Shown piece by piece: positions 1-9,779 of a stretch of 64,000 nt of DNA. The notes below the pieces were generated by a model, which was not told where the DNA came from, ran no database searches, and was given only the letters and a program-made list of their open reading frames with translations. Both the position numbers and the translations under genes were made by a program. The stretch is from JAUVRX01 sp049664225 (lineage in GTDB: Bacteria > Acidobacteriota > Thermoanaerobaculia > Multivoradales > JAHEKO01): the NCBI GenBank assembly GCA_049664225.1, contig JBATEX010000190.1:230209-294208 (forward strand), given 5' to 3'. Each line of letters begins with the position of its first letter. Position 1 is the first letter of the stretch.

Positions 1-301
1 GCAGCTCCTCACCCCACGACGCCAGCTCCTCGAGCTCGGAAGTAAGCTGTTCCAACCGCCGGCCCTGCTGGCTCCGCTCCTCTGCCAGCTGACGATACCT
101 GGCCAAGCGAAATCGGTTTGCGACGACGCTCGGCGTAACGACAAGACCGAAGAGTATGAGGAGCAGAAGCGCTCCTCCCAGCACCGTGAGAAATCGGCTA
201 TGTCGCCGCGTCAGGAAGAGATACCCGACACCGCGGCGGATCCCAGCCGGATGGAACTGGATTTCTAGGACAGGCTCCCGAGCGGGGATTTGGTCAGCCA
301 T
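1..301 (-). CDS. Membrane protein with coiled coil, truncated by window edge
   Basis: The reading frame begins with the ATG at 301 and runs off the left edge, so only about 100 residues are visible. It has a polar N-terminus, one hydrophobic segment at about residues 37-55 (rich in L, V, I) and then a Q/E/R-rich heptad-like stretch. That is the layout of the membrane-anchored coiled-coil region found before M23 endopeptidase domains, but no catalytic domain is inside the window, so peptidase identity is only a guess. It lies 33 bases after the inositol-monophosphatase-family gene on the same strand and may share its transcript. Confidence 0.6.
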   Translation of the reverse strand, partial: MADQIPAREPVLEIQFHPAGIRRGVGYLFLTRRHSRFLTVLGGALLLLILFGLVVTPSVVANRFRLARYRQLAEERSQQGRRLEQLTSELEELASWGEEL

Positions 302-334
302 ACGGGCTCCGGACAGACCCTAGCACGACTCCTC

Positions 335-1174
335 TCAACCGACAGCGGGCCTTTCCACAAGAGAGTCCAAATCGGCCTCGCTGGCGTGCCGCCCGAGGAT
401 ATCGACGAGGCCCGCCTGCACCCCTCTCGTTCCTGCCAGCAGATTCCCGGTGCGCAGGAAATCTCGACCCCCGTCCAGATCGGTCACTACACCTCCCGCC
501 TCCTCGATCAGGAGGCTACCAGCAGCCACATCCCACGCCGACAGACGGAATTCGAAGAAGCCGTCGAAGATCCCAGCAGCGGTGTAGGCCAGGTCCAGGG
601 CCGCAGCACCGCAGCGGCGAATGGCCCGCGCCTCGAGAAAGACGTCGCGGAAGATATCGAGGTACAAATCGAGGGCCGCTTTGGCTTTGAATGGATAACC
701 CGTGGCCAGAAAAGCCCCCCTCAAGCCTTCTCGGCTGGATACGCTGATCGCCCGGCCATTCAGTTGGGCGCCGCCACCATTGGAAGCGGTAAAGAGATCG
801 CCCCGCTCCGGAGCCAAGATGGCTGCCACCAACATCTGATCCCCCTTTCGACAGGCGATCGAGACCGCATAGGTGGGCAATCCCTGAAGGAAGTTGGTGG
901 TGCCGTCGAGCGGATCCACGATCCACTCGAACTCGCTGGCATCGCCTCCCCGATAACCGGCTTCCTCGCTCAGGACACGATGCTCGGGAAACCGATCGCC
1001 GAGGCAGTCCAACACTGCCTCTTCACTCTCCCGATCAGCCAGGGTCACGAAGTCGTTTTCCGACTTGGCTCTGACATCGAGCGCGCTGTCTCCGAACCGG
1101 TGGCGCAAAACCTCGCCGCCAGCCCGGGCCGCTGCCACCGCCGCTGCAAGAAGCTCATCGTACATGCTCCGCAT
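335..1174 (-). CDS. suhB: Inositol monophosphatase family protein
   Basis: 279 residues, the usual length for bacterial inositol-1-phosphatase/SuhB proteins. These are cytoplasmic Mg2+-dependent phosphatases acting on inositol phosphates or related sugar phosphates. Metal-site motifs are visible: LSEEAG near residue 70, the hallmark WIVDPLDGTTNF near residues 84-95, and the C-terminal signature around LSAWDVAAGSLLIEEAGG near 212-227. A second in-frame ATG three codons in (at 1165) is an alternative start; neither has a convincing ribosome site. It follows pyrC by 46 bases on the same strand. The exact substrate cannot be told from sequence, so the symbol denotes the family. Confidence 0.88.
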   Translation of the reverse strand: MRSMYDELLAAAVAAARAGGEVLRHRFGDSALDVRAKSENDFVTLADRESEEAVLDCLGDRFPEHRVLSEEAGYRGGDASEFEWIVDPLDGTTNFLQGLPTYAVSIACRKGDQMLVAAILAPERGDLFTASNGGGAQLNGRAISVSSREGLRGAFLATGYPFKAKAALDLYLDIFRDVFLEARAIRRCGAAALDLAYTAAGIFDGFFEFRLSAWDVAAGSLLIEEAGGVVTDLDGGRDFLRTGNLLAGTRGVQAGLVDILGRHASEADLDSLVERPAVG

Positions 1175-1220
1175 TATCGCAGAGCCGATCGACCAGCGGC
1201 TGAATCCCGACCGCGGCGGC

Positions 1221-2510
1221 CTACTTTTTGGGACGAGTCAAGACGGCTCCACCGAGGATCGTAGCGACCGGCCGACCTCGCAGCCGCCAGCCTTCGAACG
1301 GGGTGTTGCGAGCCTTGCTGCGGAATCGCTTTGCTCTGACCGTCACGGGTCGGTTGGGATGGAACACCGTCAGGTCACCAGGAGCACCCGGGACGAGGGT
1401 ACCCACCGGCAGGTTGAGGACCCGGGCAGGGCCAACCGTAAAGAGCTCCACCAGGCGATTCAGGGAGATGATGCCCGGCCTCACGAGGCGATCGAGACAG
1501 ACACTGAGGTTGGTTTCCAGCCCGATGATCCCGAAAGGCGCCGCGCTGAACTCGACGTCCTTTTCGTCCGCATGGTGCGGCGCATGATCGCTGGCAATCG
1601 CATCGATGGTGCCGTCTGCCAGGCCATTGAGCAACGCCTCCCGATCCCGTTCGGATCGCAATGGAGGGTTCATCTTGGTGTTGGTGGAGAACCCACTCTC
1701 GCTTACCGCCTCGTCAGTCAGCAGAAGGTGGTGCGGGGTCACCTCGCAGGTCACCGCCAGCCCTTGCGCCTTGGCGCGACGCACCATATCCAGACTGCGA
1801 CCGGTCGACAGATGGGCGACGTGATACCGGCCCCCGGTATCTTCCGCCAGCAAAACATCGCGCGCCACCATCACATCCTCCGCACTGCCTGGTGCACCAG
1901 GCAGCCCGAGGCGCGTCGACCATTCGCCTTCGTTCATGACGCCGCCGGCACTCAGATCGAGGTCCTGGGCGTGCTGAATCACGGGAATGTCGTAGTGCTG
2001 TGCATAGAGCAGCGCCCGGCGCATCAGCTCGGCATTGGAAACCGGGAATCCATCGTCCGAGATGGCGACCGCTCCGGCCGTAACCATCTCTCCGATCTCC
2101 GCCATCTCCTCACCCTTCTGGCCCTTGCTGACTGCCCCGATGGGGAAGACCCTGGCGAAGCCCGCCTCTCTGGCCTCCTTCATCACGTGCTCGGTAATCG
2201 ATCGGTTGTCGATCACTGGAGCCGTATTGGGCATACAGGCAACCGAGGTGAAGCCCGCAGCCGCAGCCGCGAGGGTCCCGGTTCTGACGGTCTCCTTGTA
2301 CTCCTGACCGGGCTCACGCAGATGCACGTGCATGTCGATGAGCCCAGGCGAAACCACCATTCCATGGGCCTCGTAGACCTCGGCACCTCGGACACCCTTG
2401 ACTTTCTTGTCGACCTGCGCGATGCAGCCGTCTTCGATGAGAATCTCCAAGACGCCATCCAGGTCCTGGCTGGGATCGACTACCCTTCCGCCTCGCACGA
2501 CCAGCTTCAT
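1221..2510 (-). CDS. pyrC: Dihydroorotase
   Basis: 429 residues, class I dihydroorotase size. It catalyses the reversible cyclisation of carbamoyl-aspartate to dihydroorotate, step 3 of de novo pyrimidine synthesis. The zinc-binding DMHVHLREPG motif is near residue 59, and the metal-ligand and substrate motif SDHAPHH is near residue 308. The start overlaps the pyrB stop by 4 bases (ATGA), so translation of the two is probably coupled; class I enzymes often pair with the aspartate carbamoyltransferase catalytic chain. The C-terminus ends in a typical amidohydrolase beta-sandwich remnant. Confidence 0.96.
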   Translation of the reverse strand: MKLVVRGGRVVDPSQDLDGVLEILIEDGCIAQVDKKVKGVRGAEVYEAHGMVVSPGLIDMHVHLREPGQEYKETVRTGTLAAAAAGFTSVACMPNTAPVIDNRSITEHVMKEAREAGFARVFPIGAVSKGQKGEEMAEIGEMVTAGAVAISDDGFPVSNAELMRRALLYAQHYDIPVIQHAQDLDLSAGGVMNEGEWSTRLGLPGAPGSAEDVMVARDVLLAEDTGGRYHVAHLSTGRSLDMVRRAKAQGLAVTCEVTPHHLLLTDEAVSESGFSTNTKMNPPLRSERDREALLNGLADGTIDAIASDHAPHHADEKDVEFSAAPFGIIGLETNLSVCLDRLVRPGIISLNRLVELFTVGPARVLNLPVGTLVPGAPGDLTVFHPNRPVTVRAKRFRSKARNTPFEGWRLRGRPVATILGGAVLTRPKK

Positions 2511-3448
2511 TCTGCCTCCTGCAGGGCGCCGGCCAGCAGATAGAGAACCGCCATCCTCACCGCCACTCCGTTGGCAACCTGCTCCAAGATGACCGAGTAG
2601 GGCCCATCGGCGACATCGCTTGCGATCTCGACGCCCCGGTTCATCGGTCCCGGGTGCATGATGATCACGCCTCGTTTGGCCGGCTTGAGTCGCTCACGGG
2701 TCAGGCCGAAGAGATTGAAGTACTCCCTCGTCGAAGGGAAGGCCATGCGGGACTGACGCTCCAATTGAACGCGCAGCATCATGATCACATCGGCACCCTC
2801 GATAGCCTCGTCGAGGGTGTAGACCGTCTTGACGCCCAACTTCCCCACCTCTACCGGCATCATGGTTCGCGGCCCCGCCAGCGTGACCTCGGCCCCCATC
2901 TTGTTGAGAAGATAAATGTTCGAGCGCACGACCCTGCTGTGCTCGATGTCGCCGACAATGGAGACCTTGAGGCCTTCCAACCGGCCCCTGTGCTGCACAA
3001 TCGTCAAGGCATCGAGAAGTGCCTGAGTGGGATGCTCGTGGGCTCCGTCGCCGGCGTTGATGACACCTGACGAAAGCCGCGCCGCGAGCATGTGCGGTAC
3101 GCCGGGGTGGCTGTGTCGGATAACAATCAGATCCGGCGCCATCGCCTGGAGGTTGAGGGCCGTATCGATCAGGCTCTCGCCCTTGGAAAGCGAGGAGCTG
3201 GACGAAGAGAAATTCAGGCTGTCAGCCGAGAGCCGCTTCTCGGCGATTTCGAAGCTGGAGCGCGTCCGAGTCGATGGCTCGAAGAAGAGATTGACCACCG
3301 TCTTGCCGCGCAGCGTCGGCACCTTCTTGATCGGACGCTCCGAGACCTCCCTGAACGACTCGGCCGTGTCCAGAATCAGCTGGATCTCCTGCGGCGAAAG
3401 ATCCGCGATTCCAACCAGGTCCTTTCGGCTCCATCCCTCTTGTGTCAT
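2507..3448 (-). CDS. pyrB: Aspartate carbamoyltransferase catalytic subunit
   Basis: 313 residues. It transfers the carbamoyl group from carbamoyl phosphate to aspartate, committing carbon to pyrimidines. The carbamoyl-phosphate loop FEPSTRTRSSFE is near residue 55, a serine-rich mobile loop SSSSSSLSKGES is near 81-92, and HPGPMNRG is near 264-271. No regulatory chain (pyrI) is seen; control is more likely through the adjacent pyrR and complex formation with PyrC. It lies between pyrR (6-base gap) and pyrC (4-base overlap). Confidence 0.96.
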   Translation of the reverse strand: MTQEGWSRKDLVGIADLSPQEIQLILDTAESFREVSERPIKKVPTLRGKTVVNLFFEPSTRTRSSFEIAEKRLSADSLNFSSSSSSLSKGESLIDTALNLQAMAPDLIVIRHSHPGVPHMLAARLSSGVINAGDGAHEHPTQALLDALTIVQHRGRLEGLKVSIVGDIEHSRVVRSNIYLLNKMGAEVTLAGPRTMMPVEVGKLGVKTVYTLDEAIEGADVIMMLRVQLERQSRMAFPSTREYFNLFGLTRERLKPAKRGVIIMHPGPMNRGVEIASDVADGPYSVILEQVANGVAVRMAVLYLLAGALQEAE

Positions 3449-3454
3449 CGGTGT

Positions 3455-4006
3455 CTACTCGGGTTCCATGATCATGACTTTGTCCTCCCCGTCGGTAGCG
3501 ACGAAGCGGACTTCTACGACCTCATCTGGATCGGAGGCGATCTTGCGGCCGACGAAATCAGCCTGAATGGGCAACTCGCGGTGTCCACGGTCCACCAGTA
3601 CTGCCAGCTGCACTGCTTTCGGTCGGCCGTAGTCGGTCAGGGCGTCCAGCGCCGCTCGAATCGTCCGGCCCGTGTACAGAACATCGTCACAAAGCACCAG
3701 AGTCTGGTCTTCCACCGGGCCGGGGAGACGGGTCTCCTTGACCACCGGTTGGGGGGCGATGACGGAGAGATCGTCCCGGTAGAGAGTGATATCCAGGACA
3801 CCGATAGGCACTTCGTGCCCTTCGGAGCGCTCGATCTCGGCAGCCAGCCCCTCGGCCAGGGGCACACCTCGAGTCCGGATGCCGACCAGCATGAGCCCTT
3901 CGACACCCCCATTGTGCTCGAGAATCTCCCCGGCCATGCGGCGGAGAATTCGTGCCATCTGCTGTTCGCTGAGAACGTTCTTCTTGAGCTTATATTCGCC
4001 TGACAA
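3455..4006 (-). CDS. pyrR: Bifunctional pyrimidine operon regulator / uracil phosphoribosyltransferase
   Basis: A TTG start at 4006 is preferred. GGAGGG sits 6 bases upstream, the resulting 183-residue protein has the normal PyrR length, and the longer frame to 4165 adds a Cys/Arg-rich tail with no family resemblance. The PRPP-binding motif VLCDDVLYTGRTIRAALD is near residues 98-115. PyrR family proteins bind pyr mRNA leaders in a UMP-dependent way to attenuate transcription and often have weak uracil phosphoribosyltransferase activity. Its place as first gene of pyrR-pyrB-pyrC fits autoregulation, but I could not identify an anti-antiterminator in the 218-base gap to smc. Confidence 0.92.
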   Translation of the reverse strand: MSGEYKLKKNVLSEQQMARILRRMAGEILEHNGGVEGLMLVGIRTRGVPLAEGLAAEIERSEGHEVPIGVLDITLYRDDLSVIAPQPVVKETRLPGPVEDQTLVLCDDVLYTGRTIRAALDALTDYGRPKAVQLAVLVDRGHRELPIQADFVGRKIASDPDEVVEVRFVATDGEDKVMIMEPE

Positions 4007-4224
4007 GGCGAGCCCTCCAGATCGCTGGCATGGTATGCCGCCCGCGTCTCGGGTGTCAACCGAAGCACCGCACCGATGCGATGCCGTGCGAGACTTCCAT
4101 GGAGCCATGGCGGCGCCTGAACAGCAACCACCAGATCTCGTGCCGTACCTTCTCCGGCACCCCAAGGCCTTGTGGTAGGCCGATGGGCTCTGCTATCCTC
4201 CGCCGCCAAGGGATCCTTTGCGCC

Positions 4225-7200
4225 ATGTTCAAGCTCAACCGCCTCGAGCTCTCGGGCTTCAAGTCCTTCGTCGATCCGGTGAACCTGGAGGTTTCGGGTC
4301 GGCTGACCGCGATCGTAGGGCCCAACGGATGCGGCAAGAGCAACATCGCCGACGCCTTCGTTTGGGTGCTGGGCGAGCGCAGTGCCAAGAGCCTCCGCGG
4401 CGAGAAGATGGAAGACGTCATCTTCGCCGGCGCCAAATCGCGCCGACCTCTAGGCATGGCCGAGGTCAATCTCGAGCTTCTCACCGACAACGGCTTTGCC
4501 AAGGCCGAGGACGGTCGAATCCGCATCGGGCGCCGCATCTACAGGACCGGCGAGAGCCAATACCTGCTCAATGGCAAAGTCGTCCGCCTGAAGGACATCA
4601 AGGACCTCCTGATGGACACAGGGCTGGGGATCCGAGCCTACTCGATGATCGAGCAGGGCAAGATCGGCATGATCCTCTCCGGCAAGCCCCAGGAGCGCCG
4701 TCGATTGCTCGAGGAGGCCGCCGGCGTCACCCGCTACAGGGAACGGCGAAGGCTGGCTGAGATCAAGTTGGAGGAAGCGAAGGCCAACCTGGCCCGCCTG
4801 GACGACATCGTCTCCGAGGTGGAGCGAGCGCTTCGCTCACTCAAGAGACAATCCAATGCTGCCCGCCGCTACGGCGAGAGGCAAGAGGAGTTCAACCGTC
4901 TGCTCCGGCAGGTTCTGGAAGGCCGCTGGACCAACCTGCAGCTTCGACTCGCAGACTACCGCTCCCAGATCGAGGATCTGGTCAGTCGCGAAAGCGAACA
5001 AACTGCTGCCCTGCATCGGCAGGAGGCTACCCAGACAGAGGCCGGGGAGGAGCTCGAGAGACTCTCCCGACAGCTTGCCGATCGTCACAGCCAGGTCGCC
5101 GATCTCGCCGCCACCATCGAAGGCAAACAAGAGTTCATCAAAGGCTCCAGGGAGCGACTGCAAGAGCTCACTGAACGAGTGACAGCGGGCCGTGCTGCAG
5201 CAGAGGAACGCAGGATCCGCCTGCAAGAGCTCGAGGCCGGTCTCACAGAGCGCCAGGAGCGGGTGGCTCAACTGCGTGAGGAGCGGGAGAGGGCGCAGGC
5301 CGAGGTCAACGAGGACGAAGCCCGGATTGCCCAGGTCGAGACCCTGACCAAAGAAGCCGAGGAACGGCAGGCTTCGCTCCGCGACCGACTTCTCTCCTCC
5401 ATCAATGAGCTCTCGGGCCTCCGCAATCGGCTGCATCAGGAGCAGGTCGAGCGTGAGAAGGGCAAGCTGCGGAGTCGCCATGTCGAACAGGAGCTGGAAA
5501 AAAAGGCGATCGAGGTCGCCAAGGCCGAACAGCACTTGAGGGAGACTGAAGGATCTACCAGCGAGCTGCGCTCCATGGTAGAGGAGCAGGAGGGCCTCAT
5601 CGGTGAACACAGGGCTCGGCTGGAAGAGCTGAAGGGACGCCAGTCGGAGCTGGCCGGCAGGCAAGACGAGCTCGAGCAGGAGCTCACCGACCTCAGTCAG
5701 CGCCAGCGGCTTCTTGCGCAATTGTCAGAAGAGCAGGACAGGCGCCGAGCCGCGGTCCGCAAGTCTCTCGCAGAGGCCGGTTTGGAAGATCCGACATTCC
5801 TCGGCGACAGTCTGAAAGTGCCCGAAGAATGGACAGCGAGCCTCGACCTGTACCTTGGGGAGCTCGAGAACGCGGTCGTCCTCGAGGACGGCACCGAGGC
5901 TCTCGATCTGGCTCGGGCGCTCGAGGACGGTCAGACCCGCGGCAGCTTGCTTCAACCAGCAAGAGAAAGCTCGAGCACCTCGACACCAGACGATCCTGCC
6001 ATCCATTCATCTCTGGGAGAGGCGCTCTCCCTGCCGACTGAAGTGGTGAACGCGCTGCCGCCAGCTTATCTCGTCGAAAGCTCCCGTGACGCCCGGAGGT
6101 TGGCCAAGCGGCACCCAGGTCTCGCCTTTATCAGTCGCGACCGACTCTGGGCTCAGGCCGGTGTCCTGCACGTCCAGGGCCAGGGGGCTCGGCCAGGGCA
6201 GCTCGAACGGGAGACCGAGCTGGCCGCCATCTCTAGGCGGCTTCGGCCGCTCGAAAAAGAGCTTGCTGGTGTCACACAGGAGATCGAGACCCTGGCCGCC
6301 GAGCACAGGGACCAGGAGGACTCGATTCGTCGCCTCGAAGCCGAGAGTTCCGAAGCTCGCCAGACCCTCGCAGTGGCCGACGCGCGCCTCAGGGATGCCT
6401 CGGCCAGAAAGCACCGTCTCGAGGAAGAGCACAGGACACTCCAGCAGGAGCTCGGTGACATTGGCCAGGAGATCGGCAAAGTCGCCGACGACGCCGCCTT
6501 CCTGGCCGAGCGACTTCACCGTGGTGAGGTCGGTCACGGAGAGCTGGAAACCGCTTTCGATGAAGCCCAGAAAGAAGTCGATCAGATCCGGCAGGAACGC
6601 GAGACGACCCGCACCTCGGGAGTGAGCCGTCGGGGCCGCCTCGAGCTGGTAGCTCAGCGATTCGAAGCGAGCGAAGACGAGATCACCCGCTATCTCGGAG
6701 AAATCGAGCAGCACCGCCACCAGATCGATCAGTGGCAGGACCTGGAATCGAGCCTGGACGTCCGCGGTCGCGAGATCCAGGATGCCATGAAGCAGTCTGA
6801 ACTGGACCTGCAGAAAGCGCTAGAGAATCGCGACATCTCCCAGCAGGACGTGCTGGCCGCTCAGGATCGCCTCGACGAGCATCGAGCGCGGGTCCGCGAG
6901 TTGGCAGAGCAGATCGAGGTTACGCGCGAGCAGCGGGATGCTCTTCGGTCCGAGACTTCCGAGGTCAGGGTGAGTGAGGCCGCAGTCAAACAGGACTCAG
7001 AGCACCTGGTGAGCCTCTTTCGGGAGGAGTTCGACGAGGCACCGCCCGAGGAGGTAGGAGCTCCAGCCGAGAACCTCGACGAGCTCGAGGTCGATCTGGA
7101 CCGTCGCCGGCAGGCAATCGAGCGTCTCGGACCTGTCAACCTGTTGGCTGCCAAGGAGTACGAGGAGCAGTCAGAGAGACACATCTTTCTCACCGAGCAG

Positions 7201-7764
7201 CGGGCGGATGTCCGGGCCTCCGTGAAGCGTCTGACTGAGACCATCCGAGAGATCAACGAGACCTCGAGTCAACGTTTCAAGGAGACCTTCGAGACGGTCA
7301 ATCAGCACTTTCGCGAGACCTTCGTGGAGCTGTTCCGCGGCGGTGAAGCGGAGATGCGCCTCCTCGACCCGGACGACATGTTGGAAACGGTCATCGAGAT
7401 CGTCGCCCGACCTCCGGGTAAGCGGCTGCAGAATCTCATGCTGCTCTCAGGTGGTGAAAAGGCCCTGACTGCCATCGCTCTCCTCTTCTCCCTCTTCAAG
7501 GCCAAGCCCTCGCCATTCTGCATTCTCGACGAGGTCGACGCACCTCTGGATGACATCAACACCCTGCGCTTTGTCGAGCTGCTGAGGACCATGTCGGGCG
7601 ATACCCAGTTCGTCGTGATCACGCACAACAAGCTCACCATGGAAGCCGCTAGCTTGCTGTACGGCGTGACCATGCAGGAGCGCGGCGTTTCAAACCTGGT
7701 CTCCGTCGAGCTCGATGCTGTTCAGCCAGAGCTCGAGCCCCAGCCAGCCGCAGCGGCCGGTTGA
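4225..7764 (+). CDS. smc: Chromosome segregation protein SMC
   Basis: 1179 residues from the ATG at 4225 (MFKLNRLELSGFKSF is the canonical SMC N-terminus; upstream in-frame codons are non-homologous). It is the ATPase of condensin and organises and segregates the chromosome with ScpA/ScpB. The Walker A motif GPNGCGKSN is at residues 32-40. Long coiled coils rich in E/Q/R flank a hinge at about 525-660. The ABC signature LLSGGEKALTA and Walker B FCILDEVDAPLDD are near the C-terminus. It is transcribed divergently from pyrR. No scpA or scpB is adjacent. Confidence 0.97.
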   Translation: MFKLNRLELSGFKSFVDPVNLEVSGRLTAIVGPNGCGKSNIADAFVWVLGERSAKSLRGEKMEDVIFAGAKSRRPLGMAEVNLELLTDNGFAKAEDGRIRIGRRIYRTGESQYLLNGKVVRLKDIKDLLMDTGLGIRAYSMIEQGKIGMILSGKPQERRRLLEEAAGVTRYRERRRLAEIKLEEAKANLARLDDIVSEVERALRSLKRQSNAARRYGERQEEFNRLLRQVLEGRWTNLQLRLADYRSQIEDLVSRESEQTAALHRQEATQTEAGEELERLSRQLADRHSQVADLAATIEGKQEFIKGSRERLQELTERVTAGRAAAEERRIRLQELEAGLTERQERVAQLREERERAQAEVNEDEARIAQVETLTKEAEERQASLRDRLLSSINELSGLRNRLHQEQVEREKGKLRSRHVEQELEKKAIEVAKAEQHLRETEGSTSELRSMVEEQEGLIGEHRARLEELKGRQSELAGRQDELEQELTDLSQRQRLLAQLSEEQDRRRAAVRKSLAEAGLEDPTFLGDSLKVPEEWTASLDLYLGELENAVVLEDGTEALDLARALEDGQTRGSLLQPARESSSTSTPDDPAIHSSLGEALSLPTEVVNALPPAYLVESSRDARRLAKRHPGLAFISRDRLWAQAGVLHVQGQGARPGQLERETELAAISRRLRPLEKELAGVTQEIETLAAEHRDQEDSIRRLEAESSEARQTLAVADARLRDASARKHRLEEEHRTLQQELGDIGQEIGKVADDAAFLAERLHRGEVGHGELETAFDEAQKEVDQIRQERETTRTSGVSRRGRLELVAQRFEASEDEITRYLGEIEQHRHQIDQWQDLESSLDVRGREIQDAMKQSELDLQKALENRDISQQDVLAAQDRLDEHRARVRELAEQIEVTREQRDALRSETSEVRVSEAAVKQDSEHLVSLFREEFDEAPPEEVGAPAENLDELEVDLDRRRQAIERLGPVNLLAAKEYEEQSERHIFLTEQRADVRASVKRLTETIREINETSSQRFKETFETVNQHFRETFVELFRGGEAEMRLLDPDDMLETVIEIVARPPGKRLQNLMLLSGGEKALTAIALLFSLFKAKPSPFCILDEVDAPLDDINTLRFVELLRTMSGDTQFVVITHNKLTMEAASLLYGVTMQERGVSNLVSVELDAVQPELEPQPAAAAG

Positions 7765-7859
7765 TCGAGTCGAGTCGATCCGACCCCACCGGCCTCGCCG
7801 CCAACGGGCGTGCCTGACAACTCCTGAAGAAGACCTATCTGCGGTAAGCTCGACTCTCG

Positions 7860-8072
7860 ATGACCGAGAACCTGACACGCCGGCAGTATCTCCTCTCGCT
7901 CCTCGAAGTAACCGGCGTCCTGGTCCTCTTCGGTGTGCCAGCCGCACTCTGGGCGCAACGACAGTCGACCAGACATCGGGCGCACGGCTCACAGCGGAGT
8001 GTCCCAAGGAGCCAGCAACGCTACAAGTCTCGAAAAAGGGCAGCGCGGCCCCAGAAGCGTTCCTACCGCTAA
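7860..8072 (+). CDS. Possible small single-pass membrane protein
   Basis: 70 residues with a hydrophobic stretch at about 10-31 and a very basic tail (RSQQRYKSRKRAARPQKRSYR-like composition). It lies in the gap between smc and the DUF1579 gene. There is no clear ribosome-binding site and I recognise no family, so it may be a chance open frame. Confidence 0.3.
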   Translation: MTENLTRRQYLLSLLEVTGVLVLFGVPAALWAQRQSTRHRAHGSQRSVPRSQQRYKSRKRAARPQKRSYR

Positions 8073-8110
8073 GTAAGTTCTGTTCCACCCTGGAGAGCCA
8101 GGAGCCCATC

Positions 8111-8737
8111 ATGAATCACCGATTCGTCATTCTCGCGATAACGCTACTTGCCCCACTCCTCGCCGCTCCGGTCTCCAGTGCAGCCTCGGCGGAACAGCCG
8201 GCTACCGCCACCGAGGCTCGATCCGACGAGGATCTCGACTCCTGGATAGCCGGCCTCGCGGAACCGGGAGATGGTCACGAGGTTCTCGAGGCCTTGGTGG
8301 GAACCTGGGAGGGCAAGGGATCGATCTGGGACAGTCCCGAATCGGACCCGATTCCCATTACCGCCACTGTCGAGAGGCATTGGGTTCTTGGTGGACGCTA
8401 CCTGCGCGAGGAAGTCTACGTTCGCTCGGCCGACGGCGGAGTCTTCGAAGCCCTCGGTTTCATCGGTTTCAACAACGAGGCCGCCCAGTACGAGCTACTC
8501 ACCATCGACAACACCTCGACGGCGATGCTTCTCGAGACTGGCAAGTTCCACCCGGACAGCAAGAAACTGCTGATTCGCGGTTCTTTTCGCGACCCCGCTA
8601 CGGGCTTCGTCATCGATCGCCGTGTCGAGATGGACCTGTCGAAGGAAGGGCGGATCTCCGTCGTCGGATACACCACAAACGAAGAGGGTCGGGAGTTCAA
8701 GTCCCTCGAAGGCGCTGTCGCCCGACTCAAGAAGTAG
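8111..8737 (+). CDS. Exported DUF1579 family protein
   Basis: 208 residues from the ATG at 8111, with AGGAG 7 bases upstream. A Sec signal peptide covers about residues 1-26 (hydrophobic core VILAITLLAPLLAAPVSS). The rest matches the DUF1579 pattern: LVGTWEGKGSIW, then RYLREEVY, FEALGFIGFNN, YELLTIDN and a late MDL/KEG segment, forming a lipocalin-like barrel of unknown role. The upstream in-frame extension to 7715 overlaps the end of smc and looks non-coding. A divergence-free 18-base gap separates its stop from the stop of the convergent transporter gene. Confidence 0.82.
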   Translation: MNHRFVILAITLLAPLLAAPVSSAASAEQPATATEARSDEDLDSWIAGLAEPGDGHEVLEALVGTWEGKGSIWDSPESDPIPITATVERHWVLGGRYLREEVYVRSADGGVFEALGFIGFNNEAAQYELLTIDNTSTAMLLETGKFHPDSKKLLIRGSFRDPATGFVIDRRVEMDLSKEGRISVVGYTTNEEGREFKSLEGAVARLKK

Positions 8738-8755
8738 CGTCTTCCAAGTCCAGAT

Positions 8756-9670
8756 TCAAATCGGATGGCTGGGGGGCTCGACGTGCACCAGCACGTCGTC
8801 GAGGTGCAGCTCTTCTTTGAGGCGGTCCGCCACCCGGTGACCGATCTCGTGGGCATCGTCGAGCTGCAGATTCCCATCGACCTGCACGTGGAGATCCGCA
8901 TACCCCCCACGTGAGGTCGCTCGTGAACGGATTTTGTGCACGGAGAGCACGCCCGGCACCTCGGTCGCCACCGACGCAATCTCCGCCGCCGGCAGCATGG
9001 CCGTGTCCGCCAAGAGCATCCCGGTCGTCTTCAGAATCTGGAACGCGGCTCGCGCAATCACCAGTGTGATCACAACTGCTGCTACTAGATCCAGTTGAGG
9101 GAAGCCCATCCGGGCGGCGATCAGGCTCGCAATCACCGCCAGCGAGGCGTAGACGTCGCTGCCGGTATGGGCCGCGTCGGCCTTGAGCAGGTCGCTCTGA
9201 AGACGCACCCCCTCCCGACGCTCCCAGGTAGAAACACCCAGGTTGATCAGCAGGGTTATCCCCATCACCCAGAACGTCAGCGGCGATGCCTCGGGTGAAC
9301 CGCCCACTCTCAGCCGTTCAACACAGCTCTTGAGCACTTCCCACGCCGTCAAGGCGAGAAGGCCTCCGATCATCAGCGCCGCCAGGGTCTCGAACTTCCG
9401 GTGGCCATAGGGGTGGTCGTCATCCGGCGGCCGGCCGGCCACTGACAATCCAACCAGACCCACTACATTGGATGCACCATCGGTCAGGGAATGAAAGCCG
9501 TCGGCGACCATGCTGATGCTGGAGCTGAGCCACCCGACGACCAGCTTGGCGGCGGCCACCAGCAGATTGAGGACCAGAACCCAGATCAGAGTGCTGCGAA
9601 CGGACTTGTCTCGCTCGGCGATGGTCAGGTCCTGGCTCATGGTGCGCATGCCTAGCATACCGAACTGCAC
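8756..9670 (-). CDS. Cation diffusion facilitator family metal transporter
   Basis: Up to 304 residues; six membrane segments, then a cytoplasmic C-terminal domain. CDF proteins export Zn2+, Fe2+, Mn2+ or similar ions in exchange for protons. The metal sites are visible in segments 2 and 5 as DGFHSLTDGASN and HTGSDVYAS, and the segment between carries HPYGHRKFET. Alternative starts at 9649 (Met8) and 9640 (Met11) are plausible: upstream there is TATGCT but no strong ribosome site. Metal specificity cannot be assigned. Confidence 0.92.
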   Translation of the reverse strand: MQFGMLGMRTMSQDLTIAERDKSVRSTLIWVLVLNLLVAAAKLVVGWLSSSISMVADGFHSLTDGASNVVGLVGLSVAGRPPDDDHPYGHRKFETLAALMIGGLLALTAWEVLKSCVERLRVGGSPEASPLTFWVMGITLLINLGVSTWERREGVRLQSDLLKADAAHTGSDVYASLAVIASLIAARMGFPQLDLVAAVVITLVIARAAFQILKTTGMLLADTAMLPAAEIASVATEVPGVLSVHKIRSRATSRGGYADLHVQVDGNLQLDDAHEIGHRVADRLKEELHLDDVLVHVEPPSHPI

Positions 9671-9779
9671 CCGAACCGCGCATGACTCCGACCTGAGGGC
9701 GGTCGCACATGGATCTTGCTCCCCGCTCTCGAATGGCCTAGTATCTTGTGCCTCCGGGCTAACGGTAAGCCCACCCAGA

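Noticed and set aside
290..1264. 324-codon plus-strand frame over the inositol-monophosphatase gene.
   Set aside because: It is antisense to a clearly conserved enzyme and has no recognisable features.
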